The position numbers and the translations under genes are program-made. DNA of 60,855 nucleotides from Marinagarivorans algicola (GTDB lineage: Bacteria; Pseudomonadota; Gammaproteobacteria; Pseudomonadales; Cellvibrionaceae): the NCBI RefSeq assembly GCF_001292705.1, contig NZ_LGAK01000031.1, forward strand, positions 1 through 60,855. Reading direction: 5' to 3'. Shown one piece after another: positions 27,549 to 36,583 of this stretch. Each line of letters opens with the position of its first letter. The first letter of the stretch is position 1. The notes beneath the pieces are model-generated. The model was not told where the DNA came from, ran no database searches, and saw only the letters and a program-made list of their open reading frames with translations.

Positions 27549-28496
27549 GTGGCAGGTGTATTAGATAGTGTCAATCAGCGAACGCAGCTGGTGGGCCAAA
27601 ACCGTCTAGAGTTATTATTATTTAGTCTTGGTGGGGCACAGCAATACGGCATTAATGTCTTTAAGGTCAAGGAGGTTTTGCAGTGCCCAGCATTAAATGA
27701 AATTCCTAAACGCAATCCTGTAGTGCGCGGAGTGGCGCACATACGAGGCGGTACCATTCCTATTATGGATATGCGTCAAGCGATAGGCAGTATGCCGCTG
27801 GATAATATTTCAGAGTGTTTTGTGATTATTACAGAATATAACGGTTCAACTCAGGGCTTTTTAGTGAAGTCGGTTGAGCGCATTGTTAATATGAACTGGG
27901 GTGCGATTCATCCACCGCCCAAAGGTGCAGGGCGAGATAATTATTTAACGGCAGTGACGGAGGTGGATAATAAGCTAGTAGAAATTATTGATGTCGAAAA
28001 AATTCTAGCCGAGGTGTCGCCGCTAGCTGAAGATGTTAGTCCAGAAATTCTCAATAGTTCGGGGGGAGCTAATCATGTTAATAAACATGTTTTGATTGTT
28101 GATGACTCGACTATTGCGCGTAAACAAGTCCAAAAAGTTGTTCAATCTTTGGGTATGTCCACAACGGTCAAAAAAGATGGTAGAGAGGCCTTAGAATATT
28201 TAGAATCACTATTAGCTGAAGGTAAAGATCCTGAGCATGAGCTATTAATGATTATCTCCGACATTGAAATGCCTGAAATGGATGGCTATACCTTTACGGC
28301 AGAGGTGAGGGCTAATCCTCAGCTATGCAACATGCATATTATTTTGCACACCTCGTTAAGCGGTGTTTTTAATGAGGCGATGGTAAAAAAAGTAGGTGCG
28401 GATGACTTTTTGGCTAAATTTCACCCTGATGAGCTGGCTAAGCGCGTTAATCAGAGAGTCGATCAAGTGTGTGATGGCGGTGAAGAGGTTATATAA
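27549..28496 (+). CDS. cheV: Chemotaxis protein CheV (CheW-receiver fusion)
   Basis: CheV joins a CheW-like coupling domain (residues about 20-160, with GINVFKVKEVLQC, VRGVAHIRGGTIPIMDMRQAIG) to a receiver domain (about 180-305). The receiver has the acidic residues in LIVDDSTIARKQVQ, the phosphoacceptor in ISDIEMPEMDGY, and HTSLSG and the lysine in FLAKFHPDEL. It couples receptors to CheA and is thought to adjust adaptation when phosphorylated. The start is GTG with a good ribosome site (TAGGAG). It lies 29 bp before a cheR gene, the usual flagellar gene order. Confidence 0.95.
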   Translation: MAGVLDSVNQRTQLVGQNRLELLLFSLGGAQQYGINVFKVKEVLQCPALNEIPKRNPVVRGVAHIRGGTIPIMDMRQAIGSMPLDNISECFVIITEYNGSTQGFLVKSVERIVNMNWGAIHPPPKGAGRDNYLTAVTEVDNKLVEIIDVEKILAEVSPLAEDVSPEILNSSGGANHVNKHVLIVDDSTIARKQVQKVVQSLGMSTTVKKDGREALEYLESLLAEGKDPEHELLMIISDIEMPEMDGYTFTAEVRANPQLCNMHIILHTSLSGVFNEAMVKKVGADDFLAKFHPDELAKRVNQRVDQVCDGGEEVI

Positions 28497-28525
28497 AATG
28501 AGAGCGTTTAGACTAGGGGCAGTGC

Positions 28526-29392
28526 GTGACTGAGCGTTCAAGACCGTTATTAAATGCGGGGGTAAGTTTTACCGATGCTGAGTATCAAGCGTTTAGGTTG
28601 TTCTTACAGCAATCGTGCGGAATTGATTTAGGTGTAGGTAAAGAATACCTAGTGGCGACACGCGTACGTCGCATTTTAGCTCAAGAGCATATTAGTTCTT
28701 TGACAGGGTTGTTGGCATTATTGCGTTCACCCGCTCAAAGAGCGCTGCGCCAAGAAGTGGTGGATGCGATGACCACGAATGAGACTTTATGGTTTAGGGA
28801 TGCCTATCCTTTTGAGTATTTGAAACAGCACATATTGCCTGCGTGGGGGGGGCAGAATAAGGCTGCACGTGGGTTCAATGTTTGGTCAGCTGCCTGCTCT
28901 TCAGGGCAAGAGCCTTATTCAATCAATATTATTATTGATGAGTACAATCGGCAATGCTTAGCGCGCAACCGTATTGATGTGCGTATTAGCGCGACTGATA
29001 TATCGAGCGAAATATTGGCCACAGCCAAGCAGGGTATTTATGATCGTTTATCGATTGCAAGAGGGTTGAGTCAAGAGCGTTTACAAACCTATTTTAAGCC
29101 TACCCCCGATGCCCATTGGCAGGTTAAGCCCTCATTGCAGTCGGCCATCCATTTTAAACCTCTGAACTTACAAAGCGATCATTTTGGCTATGAACTCTTT
29201 GATTTAATTTGTTGCCGCAACGTACTTATCTATTTTAATGCTGAGCTTAAAAAGCGTATTTTGCATAAAATTCATGCGGTTTTAGCGCCTGGCGCGTTAC
29301 TCTTTTTGGGCGCCTCCGAAAGTGTCAGTGGCGCTGAAGAACTGTTTGATGTCGTTAATTGCCGCCCAGGTATCGCTTATCGCAAACGTTAA
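28526..29392 (+). CDS. cheR: Chemoreceptor methyltransferase CheR (flagellar copy)
   Basis: A second CheR of 288 residues, about as similar to the first (8672-9526) as expected for distinct paralogues. It has VGKEYLVATRVRRIL in the N-terminal helices, the SAM motif NVWSAACSSGQEPYSINII, the TDIS strand and the CCRNVLIYF motif. The start is a GTG with AGGGGC upstream. It would methylate membrane receptors for the flagellar chemosensory system and is cotranscribed with cheV. In many gammaproteobacteria the flgBCDE genes follow cheR, but here there is a 380-bp gap and then a universal stress gene. Confidence 0.94.
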   Translation: MTERSRPLLNAGVSFTDAEYQAFRLFLQQSCGIDLGVGKEYLVATRVRRILAQEHISSLTGLLALLRSPAQRALRQEVVDAMTTNETLWFRDAYPFEYLKQHILPAWGGQNKAARGFNVWSAACSSGQEPYSINIIIDEYNRQCLARNRIDVRISATDISSEILATAKQGIYDRLSIARGLSQERLQTYFKPTPDAHWQVKPSLQSAIHFKPLNLQSDHFGYELFDLICCRNVLIYFNAELKKRILHKIHAVLAPGALLFLGASESVSGAEELFDVVNCRPGIAYRKR

Positions 29393-29775
29393 GATTGGCC
29401 TGTGGCTAAGGCGAGCCTTTTCTCTCTCAATATTTTCCCCGTTAACCTCGAACCATAGTGTCTAGTCAAGGCGTTAAGGCTTACGCCCCATGCTTTAATC
29501 AATCTACATGACTACCCGTTATAATGTTATCACGCTATGCGCGTACACACATGCTAGTGATTTCGCGCGATGAGGTATTTGGAATAACAACAAAGCTTAC
29601 TTATGGCAAATGCTGCTCGTCGGCAAGGGGTAATAAAGTCTTCGGTGCCAAGCTATGCCTGCTAGGCTTTATTTAGAGCTGAGCCAGTAGCTCGGATATT
29701 TGTCAATCGCAATACTTGCATATGTGCTGTGCGGGGTATTGGCAAATTTTGCATGGCTATTAGGGTGTAAGGTGT
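29393..29775. other. Non-coding stretch after the flagellar cheR
   Basis: About 380 bp between cheR and the universal stress gene. It holds no flgB remnant that I can see and no clear terminator. It includes some small inverted repeats (for example GGCGTTAAGGCTTACGCC near 29470-29487). This may be a rearrangement boundary. Confidence 0.4.
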
Positions 29776-30303
29776 ATGATTCAATCGATATTATTTGCTA
29801 GCGATTTGGGTGTGCTTAGCGCCTATTCGTTGGCGTATGTTGAACAGTTGGCCAAGCCGTTCAATTCAAAAATCACCTTATTGCATGTCGTGCCCCCTGT
29901 CGATGCCTTGGCGGCGGCTGTGGTACAAAGCCGGTGTTCAGACCAAGCAAAAGTAGAGGTATTGCAAGCTAGTCACATTGTAGGGCTGTTAGACAATATT
30001 CGTGAGCAAACGTTTGAGCGTTTGGCCGCTGACGATTTTGGCCTTGAGTTTACACAATTACTCGATGATATTGTGATTGTAGCGGGTCCGCCGGCTAAAA
30101 CGATTATTGAACAGGCGGCTGAGCGTGAAGCCGACGTCATTGTGATGGGTAATTGTTCTGACGCTGACCCGGCAACAACGGCATTGGGCTCGGTGACAAA
30201 TAAAGTCTTGCAGCTGGCTCGTATTCCTGTCTTTGTTGTACCGTTGCATTTTACATCACCTTGGTTGTCGTCAGGCGCCTTTGCCCCTGTCGATAACCCC
30301 TGA
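29776..30303 (+). CDS. Universal stress protein (UspA family)
   Basis: A single UspA domain of about 150 residues plus a 20-residue tail. It has the typical opening SILFASDLGVLSAYSLAYVEQLA and the strand ITLLHVVPPVD. Near the C-terminus it has VIVMGNCSDADPATTALGSVTNKVLQLARIPVFVVP, where family members that bind ATP have the G-x2-G-x9-G-S/T pattern. Here the pattern is incomplete (the first glycines are spaced differently), so ATP binding is uncertain. Stress or oxygen-limitation response is the general role. It precedes rapA on the same strand, 138 bp apart. Confidence 0.85.
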   Translation: MIQSILFASDLGVLSAYSLAYVEQLAKPFNSKITLLHVVPPVDALAAAVVQSRCSDQAKVEVLQASHIVGLLDNIREQTFERLAADDFGLEFTQLLDDIVIVAGPPAKTIIEQAAEREADVIVMGNCSDADPATTALGSVTNKVLQLARIPVFVVPLHFTSPWLSSGAFAPVDNP

Positions 30304-30441
30304 CGGGTACATTTCTTTTACCAGTTTCTGGGTTCGTCGAGTTGTACCTTGTCGTCTTAAAACTTACAATTACAACCTTTGTGATGAGCCTGCTTTTATT
30401 GGGGCGCTCATTGACGTTTTTTTATCAAGTAAAGCGAAAAT

Positions 30442-33081
30442 ATGTCTGAATTTGTACAAGGGCAACGTTGGGTTGTCGATTCTGAGCCGGAACTGGGCTT
30501 GGGAATTGTCGTTTCGGTAGAAGTGCGGTCTGTTTCTATCTTTTTTCCACTCGCCAATTGCGAGCGTATGTACGCCTCGGGCCAAGCGCCTTTGACTCGT
30601 ATTATTTTTGCTGTTGATGACACCATTAATGTGCAAGATGGTGAGAGCTATACGGTAGTTGATGTGAAAGATCATCAAGGTTTACTGTTATATGATGTGG
30701 GTAGTGAAGGTTTTATCCCCGAAACCCAGCTCAGCGCTGAAATCCAACTCAACCAGCCCTTTATGCGTTTAATGACTGGGCAGATCGATAAATCCAAATG
30801 GTTTTACTTTAGGCGCGAACTCGATGCAGCAATGGCGAAGGTTTGGGGTTCTCGCTTAAATGGTTTGCTTGGTGTGCGCGCGAGTCTTATTCCACATCAG
30901 CTCTATGTCGCCTATACCGCATGTGACCGCGATCGTGTGCGCGTACTATTGGCTGATGAAGTGGGTTTAGGAAAGACGCTTGAAGCGGGTATGATTCTGG
31001 GTCGTCTGCTCAAGCTCGAGCGCGCTAAGCGCGCCTTGATTGTTGTGCCAGATGCTTTGCAGGTACAGTGGTTGGTTGAGTTAATTCGCCGATTTGGCTT
31101 GAGCCCAGGGGTTTATGACGAAGCGGGATATGATTTTGAGCAAGGCCAAATTCATATCCTTAAGCATTCAGCCCTGGTCGAGGAAACTGCGTCTTTACTC
31201 ACTTCTGAGTTTGATGTGGTGATTGTGGATGAGGCGCACCATATTCAACCTGATACCGACGGGTTTGATGTATTGCGCAGCTTGTCTGAATTGTGCGCAC
31301 ACATGGTGCTGGTGACCGCTACGCCAGAGCAACTGGGTTTTGAGAGCCATTTTGCCCGCTTGCAGTTGTTGGATCCCGATAAGTATACAAATACTGAAAC
31401 GCTGATGCATGAAGAGACAGGCTACGCGGAGCTGAATGCGTTGATTCGCGATTTGCCGGCATCACGCAATCTCTTGATTGAGCGGTTTGATTTGGATCCC
31501 AAGTTAGAAGGCGATGAGCTGATTAGTCAAGTGTTGGATTGCCATGGTGTGGGTCGCGTGATGTTTCGCAATGTACGCGCATCGGTGAAGGGGTTTCCTG
31601 CACGCGAGCCGCGCGCCCATGACTTAACAACCGGTGACTGGCATGAGCGTTATGAGTGGTTGGCGCAATTTTTAAAGGCTCACCCGCATGAAAAAGTTCT
31701 CGTGATTTGCCATGAAAAAGAGCGAGTGGTCGATTGTGAAAACTATATTTGGCAAAAGCACGGCATAGATCCCGCCTTGTTCCACGAAGATATGGACCTG
31801 ATCGAGCGCGATCGTGCAGCGGCTTATTTTGCTGATTTTGAAAAAGGTGCCCAAGTTTTACTGTGCTCTGAAATTGGTAGTGAAGGACGTAATTTTCAGT
31901 TTAGTCATCATTTACTCTGCTTAGACTTGCCTGATCACCCCGACATGCTCGAGCAGCGCATCGGGCGTTTAGATCGTATTGGTCAAACCAAAAATGTGAA
32001 TGTGCATGCATTGATTGGCCCCAAAGCGACCGATGAAAATGCTCAGCGCTGGCACTGGTATCACAATGTCTTAGATTGCGTAGGGCGTCAAAATGCGGCG
32101 GCTGGTACGGTGCATGATCAGCTGTTCCCTGGCAGTTTTGCCGAGGTGAGCCCCGAGCTCGAAGTGCAGGCGAAGCAAGCGGTTGCCGAGCTTGAAGCTA
32201 AAATTCGACAAGGCCGAGACGCTTTACTCGAGATGAACAGTTGTCGGCAGCCGTTAGCGGGTGAGCTTGTCGAGCGTATTGACGATTTTGAATGGAATAC
32301 GCCGATTGAATTGGTAGATATGGCGAGTCAGCTATTGAATTTCCATTTTGAAGATTTAGGCAAGGGCATTTATTCTTTAATGCCCGCTGATAATATGCTG
32401 ATCGCGGCACTGCCAGGCATTCCACCTGAAGGTATCGAAATTAGCTTTGAGCGCGATGTGGCGTGTGCGCGTGAAGATGTTGTCTTCATGACGTGGGACT
32501 CTACGTTCATCACAGGGCTGTGGGAGCTTTTACATCACAGTGAAATTGGCTCGGCAGGGGTTGCGTTATTGCCTAGTAAGCAGCTACCGGCGGGGCAGTG
32601 TTTGTTGGAGGCTTGTTTTGGCGTTGTTGTGCAATCGCAATTTGCGAGTGAATGTTTACCGTTTTTAGAGAGCTACTCGGTGAGAACCTTAGCGCTTGAT
32701 ATTAGCGATAAAGATTTATCGGCCGTTTTGGGTGAGTCGCAATTACAGCAATCAATCACCCATGTCGATAAAAAGCTAGCGCGCAAAATTATTCAAAGTA
32801 AAAAGCTCGAAATGCCTGCCTGGTATGCCAAGGCAGAGGCGTTTTCGTTAGTGCATAAAGAGGCGCTATTGAATAAAGCTTGTGAAAAAGTCGTGGCCTT
32901 TTTTGGTCAAGAAAAAAACCGTTTAACGCAATTATCTAAAAAGAACCCAGCAATCAATGCAGCCGATATAGAGGCTCTAGCGCTTAAAGAGCAAAATTTA
33001 CTGCATGCACTTAAGGCTCAAACGCACCTGCAGTTGTCGGCTGTACGGCTTATTGTAACTACCGAGGCAAAAAGCGTGTAG
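30442..33081 (+). CDS. rapA: RNA polymerase-associated ATPase RapA
   Basis: RapA is a Swi2/Snf2-type ATPase that binds RNA polymerase and recycles it from post-termination complexes. The 879-residue protein is shorter than the E. coli form (968) but keeps the N-terminal Tudor-like domains (FVQGQRWVVDSEPELGLGIV) and the helicase motifs DEVGLGKTLEAGMILGRLL (Walker A), VDEAHHIQ (motif II), VTATPEQLG (motif III), CSEIGSEGRNFQF (motif V) and QRIGRLDRIGQ (motif VI). The C-terminal region is the specific RapA spacer. A clear intrinsic terminator follows at 33113-33138. Confidence 0.93.
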   Translation: MSEFVQGQRWVVDSEPELGLGIVVSVEVRSVSIFFPLANCERMYASGQAPLTRIIFAVDDTINVQDGESYTVVDVKDHQGLLLYDVGSEGFIPETQLSAEIQLNQPFMRLMTGQIDKSKWFYFRRELDAAMAKVWGSRLNGLLGVRASLIPHQLYVAYTACDRDRVRVLLADEVGLGKTLEAGMILGRLLKLERAKRALIVVPDALQVQWLVELIRRFGLSPGVYDEAGYDFEQGQIHILKHSALVEETASLLTSEFDVVIVDEAHHIQPDTDGFDVLRSLSELCAHMVLVTATPEQLGFESHFARLQLLDPDKYTNTETLMHEETGYAELNALIRDLPASRNLLIERFDLDPKLEGDELISQVLDCHGVGRVMFRNVRASVKGFPAREPRAHDLTTGDWHERYEWLAQFLKAHPHEKVLVICHEKERVVDCENYIWQKHGIDPALFHEDMDLIERDRAAAYFADFEKGAQVLLCSEIGSEGRNFQFSHHLLCLDLPDHPDMLEQRIGRLDRIGQTKNVNVHALIGPKATDENAQRWHWYHNVLDCVGRQNAAAGTVHDQLFPGSFAEVSPELEVQAKQAVAELEAKIRQGRDALLEMNSCRQPLAGELVERIDDFEWNTPIELVDMASQLLNFHFEDLGKGIYSLMPADNMLIAALPGIPPEGIEISFERDVACAREDVVFMTWDSTFITGLWELLHHSEIGSAGVALLPSKQLPAGQCLLEACFGVVVQSQFASECLPFLESYSVRTLALDISDKDLSAVLGESQLQQSITHVDKKLARKIIQSKKLEMPAWYAKAEAFSLVHKEALLNKACEKVVAFFGQEKNRLTQLSKKNPAINAADIEALALKEQNLLHALKAQTHLQLSAVRLIVTTEAKSV

Positions 33082-33112
33082 TTTTTAGTTTTAGCTTTTA
33101 GTATCAACTGTG

Positions 33113-33138
33113 AAAACTGGCGCTAGGCGCCAGTTTTT
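33113..33138 (+). terminator. Intrinsic terminator after rapA
   Basis: AAAACTGGCGC at 33113-33123 pairs with GCGCCAGTTTT at 33127-33137 around a 3-nt loop, ending in a run of five T residues. It lies 32 bp past the rapA stop codon. Confidence 0.9.
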
Positions 33139-33179
33139 GCCTGTCGTAACAGCGGATAGAATATGCCGATCGGGCAGGG

Positions 33180-33365
33180 TTATAGTGCGCTATTTTTGAT
33201 TTTGCCGCAGCGCGAACACTGAAAGACGGTGATAAGCTTGCCCTCTTTGACGTCAAATTTCTTATCGTTCAGAATTATCCATTGATGAAAGCCTGTTTTG
33301 CACAGGGTTTTGCCTTTGTGTTTTTCACTCGCTTTTGGGCGTTTGAAAGGGATGATATTGGTCAT
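33180..33365 (-). CDS. Small zinc-ribbon-like protein
   Basis: I recognise only the pattern in this 61-residue protein. The chosen ATG gives MTNIIPFKRPKASEKHKG, a common start for small cytosolic proteins of this group. Then come CKTGFHQW, a linker of about 25 residues, and CSRCGKIK. The C...H and CxxC set could bind one zinc, much like small DUF1660-type phage or cellular zinc ribbons (GHKW then CxRCG). It lies downstream of the fumarase gene on the same strand, 50 bp away, with a hairpin between. The frame extends 12 codons upstream but those look non-coding. Confidence 0.6.
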   Translation of the reverse strand: MTNIIPFKRPKASEKHKGKTLCKTGFHQWIILNDKKFDVKEGKLITVFQCSRCGKIKNSAL

Positions 33366-33384
33366 TGTCAGGCCCGTATCAGTT

Positions 33385-33411
33385 AGGGCTTGGGTCGCCA
33401 AGCCCTTTTTT
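33385..33411 (+). terminator. Hairpin with T-run between fumarase and zinc-ribbon genes
   Basis: AGGGCTTGG at 33385-33393 pairs perfectly with CCAAGCCCT at 33398-33406, followed on the plus strand by TTTTT. Both neighbouring genes are on the minus strand, so its polarity is opposite to them. It would stop antisense transcription arriving from the rapA side and may also shape the fumarase 3' end. Confidence 0.7.
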
Positions 33412-33415
33412 AAGA

Positions 33416-34945
33416 CTAATCTTTAAGTGTCAGTACTTGCTCGGTTTCGGCGATTTTGGCCTGCCATACCTGCGGGCCTGTTTTGTGGGCGCTATCGCCT
33501 GTGCTATCGACTGCGACGGTGACGGGCATATCTTTTACCTCAAATTCGTAGATGGCTTCCATGCCTAAGTCTGCAAAGCCTACCACTTTGGCGGCAGTAA
33601 TCGCTTTAGAGACTAAATAAGCAGCGCCGCCCACAGCCATTAAGTACACCGCTTTATTATCTTTGATCGCTTCTATGGCAGCATCACCACGCTCGGCTTT
33701 ACCCACCATGCCCAATAGCCCTGTTTTTTCAATCACAGTGCGCGTGAACTTATCCATACGGGTTGCTGTTGTAGGGCCGGCGGGGCCAACTACCTCAGTG
33801 CGAACAGGGTCTACTGGGCCAACGTAGTAGATAAAGCGGCCTTGTAAGTCAACCGGCAGAGGCTCGCCTTTGTTGATCATATCGACCATGCGTTTATGTG
33901 CAGCATCGCGGCCAGTTAATAATTTACCGCTTAAAAGCACGGTTTCACCGCTTTTCCATGTTTGGACGTCTTCGGGTTTTACCGTATCTAAATTCACTCG
34001 GCGTACACTCTCGCCGACTTCCCAGCTAATATCTGGCCAGTCTTCTAAATTGGGCGGAGTCTGTAGTGCGGGTCCGCTACCCTTTAAGGTGAAGTGGGCG
34101 TGGCGAGTAGCGGCGCAATTGGGAATGATCGCCACAGCTTTGTTGGCGGCATGTGTGGGGTAGTCGTGCACTTTGACATCGAGTACGGTGGTGAGACCAC
34201 CTAAGCCTTGGGCGCCAATACCGAGTTTATTGACTTTATCAAAAAGCTCTAAACGCAATTCTTCGGCGCGATTACTGGCGCCTCGTTTGATAAGGTCGTG
34301 AATATCCACAGGCTCTAAGAGTGATTCTTTAGCGATGAGCATGGCTTTTTCGGCAGTCCCGCCGATGCCAATGCCTAACATGCCAGGTGGGCACCAGCCT
34401 GCGCCCATTTGCGGCACCATCTTGAGCACCCAATCAACCACCGAGTCGGAGGGGTTAAGCATAGCAAATTTCGACTTAGCTTCAGAGCCACCGCCTTTCG
34501 CTGCAACATGAACATCGATGGTATCGCCGGGTACTATTTTATAGTGAATAATAGCCGGTGTGTTATCGCCGGTATTTTTGCGAGCGCCATCGGGGTCGCT
34601 GAGAATACTGGCGCGCAGCACATTATCGGGGTGTTTATAAGCTTGGCGCACACCTTCATTAAGCATGTCCTCTAAAGGGAGGTCGCCTTCAATTTTTACA
34701 TTCATACCAACGTGAATAAAAATCGTCACAATGCCGGTATCTTGACAAATGGGGCGGTGACCTTGGGCGCACATGCGAGAGTTAATTAAAATTTGTGCGA
34801 TGGCATCTTTTGCCGCTTGGCTGCGCTCTTTGAGGTACGCCTGATGCATTGCATCAATAAAATCTTTAGGGTGATAGTAAGAAATATACTGCAACGCATC
34901 AGCTACGCTCGCAATGATGTCGTCTTGTTGAATAATGGTAGTCAT
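33416..34945 (-). CDS. fumA: Class I fumarate hydratase (iron-sulfur type)
   Basis: This enzyme converts fumarate to malate in the TCA cycle with an oxygen-sensitive [4Fe-4S] cluster. The 509-residue length is typical of class I fumarases with both domains in one chain. The start at MTTIIQQDDIIASVADAL is supported by AAGGA five bases upstream of the ATG; an upstream frame extension is not conserved. Visible motifs are CAQGHRPICQDTGI, GGGSEAKSKFAMLNPSD, GAGWCPPGMLGIGIGGT, and in the beta domain YYVGPVDPVRTEVVGPAGPTTATRMD. It stands divergent from ruvC. The symbol fumA is used in the general class I sense. Confidence 0.93.
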   Translation of the reverse strand: MTTIIQQDDIIASVADALQYISYYHPKDFIDAMHQAYLKERSQAAKDAIAQILINSRMCAQGHRPICQDTGIVTIFIHVGMNVKIEGDLPLEDMLNEGVRQAYKHPDNVLRASILSDPDGARKNTGDNTPAIIHYKIVPGDTIDVHVAAKGGGSEAKSKFAMLNPSDSVVDWVLKMVPQMGAGWCPPGMLGIGIGGTAEKAMLIAKESLLEPVDIHDLIKRGASNRAEELRLELFDKVNKLGIGAQGLGGLTTVLDVKVHDYPTHAANKAVAIIPNCAATRHAHFTLKGSGPALQTPPNLEDWPDISWEVGESVRRVNLDTVKPEDVQTWKSGETVLLSGKLLTGRDAAHKRMVDMINKGEPLPVDLQGRFIYYVGPVDPVRTEVVGPAGPTTATRMDKFTRTVIEKTGLLGMVGKAERGDAAIEAIKDNKAVYLMAVGGAAYLVSKAITAAKVVGFADLGMEAIYEFEVKDMPVTVAVDSTGDSAHKTGPQVWQAKIAETEQVLTLKD

Positions 34946-35133
34946 AGAGATCCTTTGGCAGTTTGTCTTGTAAAGTTCGGTGCGGTGAGCCATTGATGGC
35001 TCGACTGTATTTGGGTGTGATTCTACACTTTGTGACTGCGTGACAAAAGAAGCAGTCGAGTGTTAAGGCTGCAGGGTGATATGCGCTTAGCCCGCTGTAC
35101 CGAGTAATGGCAGTCGCATTAAAATCAAGTATA

Positions 35134-35149
35134 CTGTGCTTTTATACAG
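35134..35149. promoter_or_regulatory. LexA (SOS) box upstream of ruvC
   Basis: CTGTGCTTTTATACAG is a CTG-N10-CAG palindrome that fits the gammaproteobacterial LexA consensus. A -10-like TATACT (35130-35135) overlaps its left end, so LexA would block the ruvC promoter. The ruvC ATG is 50 bp downstream. Confidence 0.85.
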
Positions 35150-35198
35150 GGCAGGCCTTGGCTGGTCTGCATGCTATAGGCATAATAAAGTATCTATC

Positions 35199-35744
35199 AT
35201 GGCGCTTATTTTAGGGGTGGACCCAGGCTCTCGTAAAACGGGTTACGGGATTATTGATGATGTGAAGGGCAAGCCTTGTTACGTGAGTAGCGGCGTGATT
35301 CGTATGGGGGCAGAGCTGGCATTGCCCGAGCGCTTAAAGGTTATCTTTGATAGTCTTTGTGAGATTATTAGTCATTATCAGCCTCAGCAGTTTGCCATAG
35401 AGCAGGTCTTTATGGCTAAAAATGCGGGCTCTGCCTTAAAGTTGGGGCAAGCCCGCGGTGCTGCGATTGTTGCAGCATGCCATTTTAATATTCCTGTTTT
35501 TGAGTATGAAGCTCGCAAGGTTAAGCAGGCTGTGGTGGGTACCGGTGCGGCCGATAAAGCGCAAGTGCAGCACATGGTGAAATCGCTGTTGAGTTTATCG
35601 GGCACGCCGCAAGAGGATGCCGCCGATGCGCTGGCTATTGCTGTGTGTCACAGTAATACGCAGCAATACATGGTGCGTACCGCGAGGTCGTTGCCGGGCA
35701 CTTCATCCAACCATAAGCGCTTTAGACGAGGTCGCTTGATGTAA
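35199..35744 (+). CDS. ruvC: Holliday junction resolvase RuvC
   Basis: RuvC is the endonuclease that cuts four-way recombination junctions as a dimer on RuvAB. The protein has 181 residues from the ATG at 35199 ([17 protein letters not shown]). The frame runs 21 codons further upstream through the LexA box, which rules that extension out. The catalytic acids are D8 in GVDPGS, the glutamate in FAIEQVF, and the aspartates in [10 protein letters not shown]. It is followed by ruvA after 73 bp and ruvB, forming a complete ruvCAB set under one LexA box. Confidence 0.95.
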   Translation: MALILGVDPGSRKTGYGIIDDVKGKPCYVSSGVIRMGAELALPERLKVIFDSLCEIISHYQPQQFAIEQVFMAKNAGSALKLGQARGAAIVAACHFNIPVFEYEARKVKQAVVGTGAADKAQVQHMVKSLLSLSGTPQEDAADALAIAVCHSNTQQYMVRTARSLPGTSSNHKRFRRGRLM

Positions 35745-35817
35745 AGAATTCGAATAGCACAAGCGGCTCTAAGCGATAAACGGTTGCGACTAACATATTA
35801 CAAATAAGGCGAAGATT

Positions 35818-36438
35818 ATGATAGGACGCTTAAAAGGGCAGGTGCTGGAAAAGCAACCTCCAATGTTATTAATTGATGTGGGTGGCGTGGGTTATGAGGT
35901 GCTTGCACCGATGAGTACGTTTTATGCCTTGCCCGAGTCGGGTACGGTAATATTGCATACGCACTTTTCAGTGAGTGAGAATGCACAGCAATTATTTGGC
36001 TTTGCCGACCTCCAAGAGCGTGTTTTATTTAGACATCTGATTAAAGTGAGTGGTGTTGGCCCTAAAATGGCTTTGGCTGTTCTGTCGGGTATGGAGCCCG
36101 ATACCGTGGTGGCGGCTATTCGAGAGGATAATATTAGCGCATTGACACGCGTGCCTGGCGTGGGTAAAAAAACCGCTGAGCGGCTTGTTATTGAAATGCG
36201 TGATAGAGTGAAAGACTGGCAGTTACCGGCGGTCATGGCTGGTGATGGAGCGCAAGCGATACCCGCTGGGGCTCAATTACAAAGCACTGTGATTGCCGAA
36301 GCCGAGAGTGCAATGGTGGCGCTGGGCTATAAACCCACAGAAGCAAGTAAAGCGATTGCCAGTATTATCAAGGTGCATGACGTAACGCGTAGTGAAGAGC
36401 TTATTCGTTTGGCGTTACGCAGTATGTTGCCCGGGTAG
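35818..36438 (+). CDS. ruvA: Holliday junction branch-migration protein RuvA
   Basis: RuvA is the junction-recognition subunit of the RuvAB branch-migration motor. It has 206 residues, the normal length. MIGRLKGQVLEKQPPMLLIDVGGVGYEV is the N-terminal OB-fold, two helix-hairpin-helix motifs follow (VSGVGPKMALAVLSG and VPGVGKKTAERLVIEM), and the C-terminal RuvB-binding domain ends in LIRLALRSML. AAGG precedes the ATG. The gap to ruvB (145 bp) contains a perfect 15-bp tandem duplication. Confidence 0.96.
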   Translation: MIGRLKGQVLEKQPPMLLIDVGGVGYEVLAPMSTFYALPESGTVILHTHFSVSENAQQLFGFADLQERVLFRHLIKVSGVGPKMALAVLSGMEPDTVVAAIREDNISALTRVPGVGKKTAERLVIEMRDRVKDWQLPAVMAGDGAQAIPAGAQLQSTVIAEAESAMVALGYKPTEASKAIASIIKVHDVTRSEELIRLALRSMLPG

Positions 36439-36470
36439 TACGGGAGAGGCTGTGAGTAATATAGAGCGCA

Positions 36471-36500
36471 TTTGAACAACAACGTTTTGAACAACAACGT
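36471..36500. repeat. Perfect 15-bp tandem duplication
   Basis: TTTGAACAACAACGT at 36471-36485 is repeated exactly at 36486-36500 in the ruvA-ruvB gap, upstream of ruvB. It is small and clean, as expected of a recent slippage event. Confidence 0.92.
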
Positions 36501-36583
36501 ATAGGCGGGTTATTGTATTGCCAGCCTGTGCAGACCTTTAGCCTATGCTGAGGCACGACTAACCCGCAAGCGACAAAAATCTT

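Noticed and set aside
30233-30520. A plus-strand frame across the uspA end and rapA start
   Set aside because: It runs across two well-supported genes in another frame and has no family features.
35136-35198. An upstream extension of ruvC
   Set aside because: It would place coding sequence inside the LexA box and the promoter.
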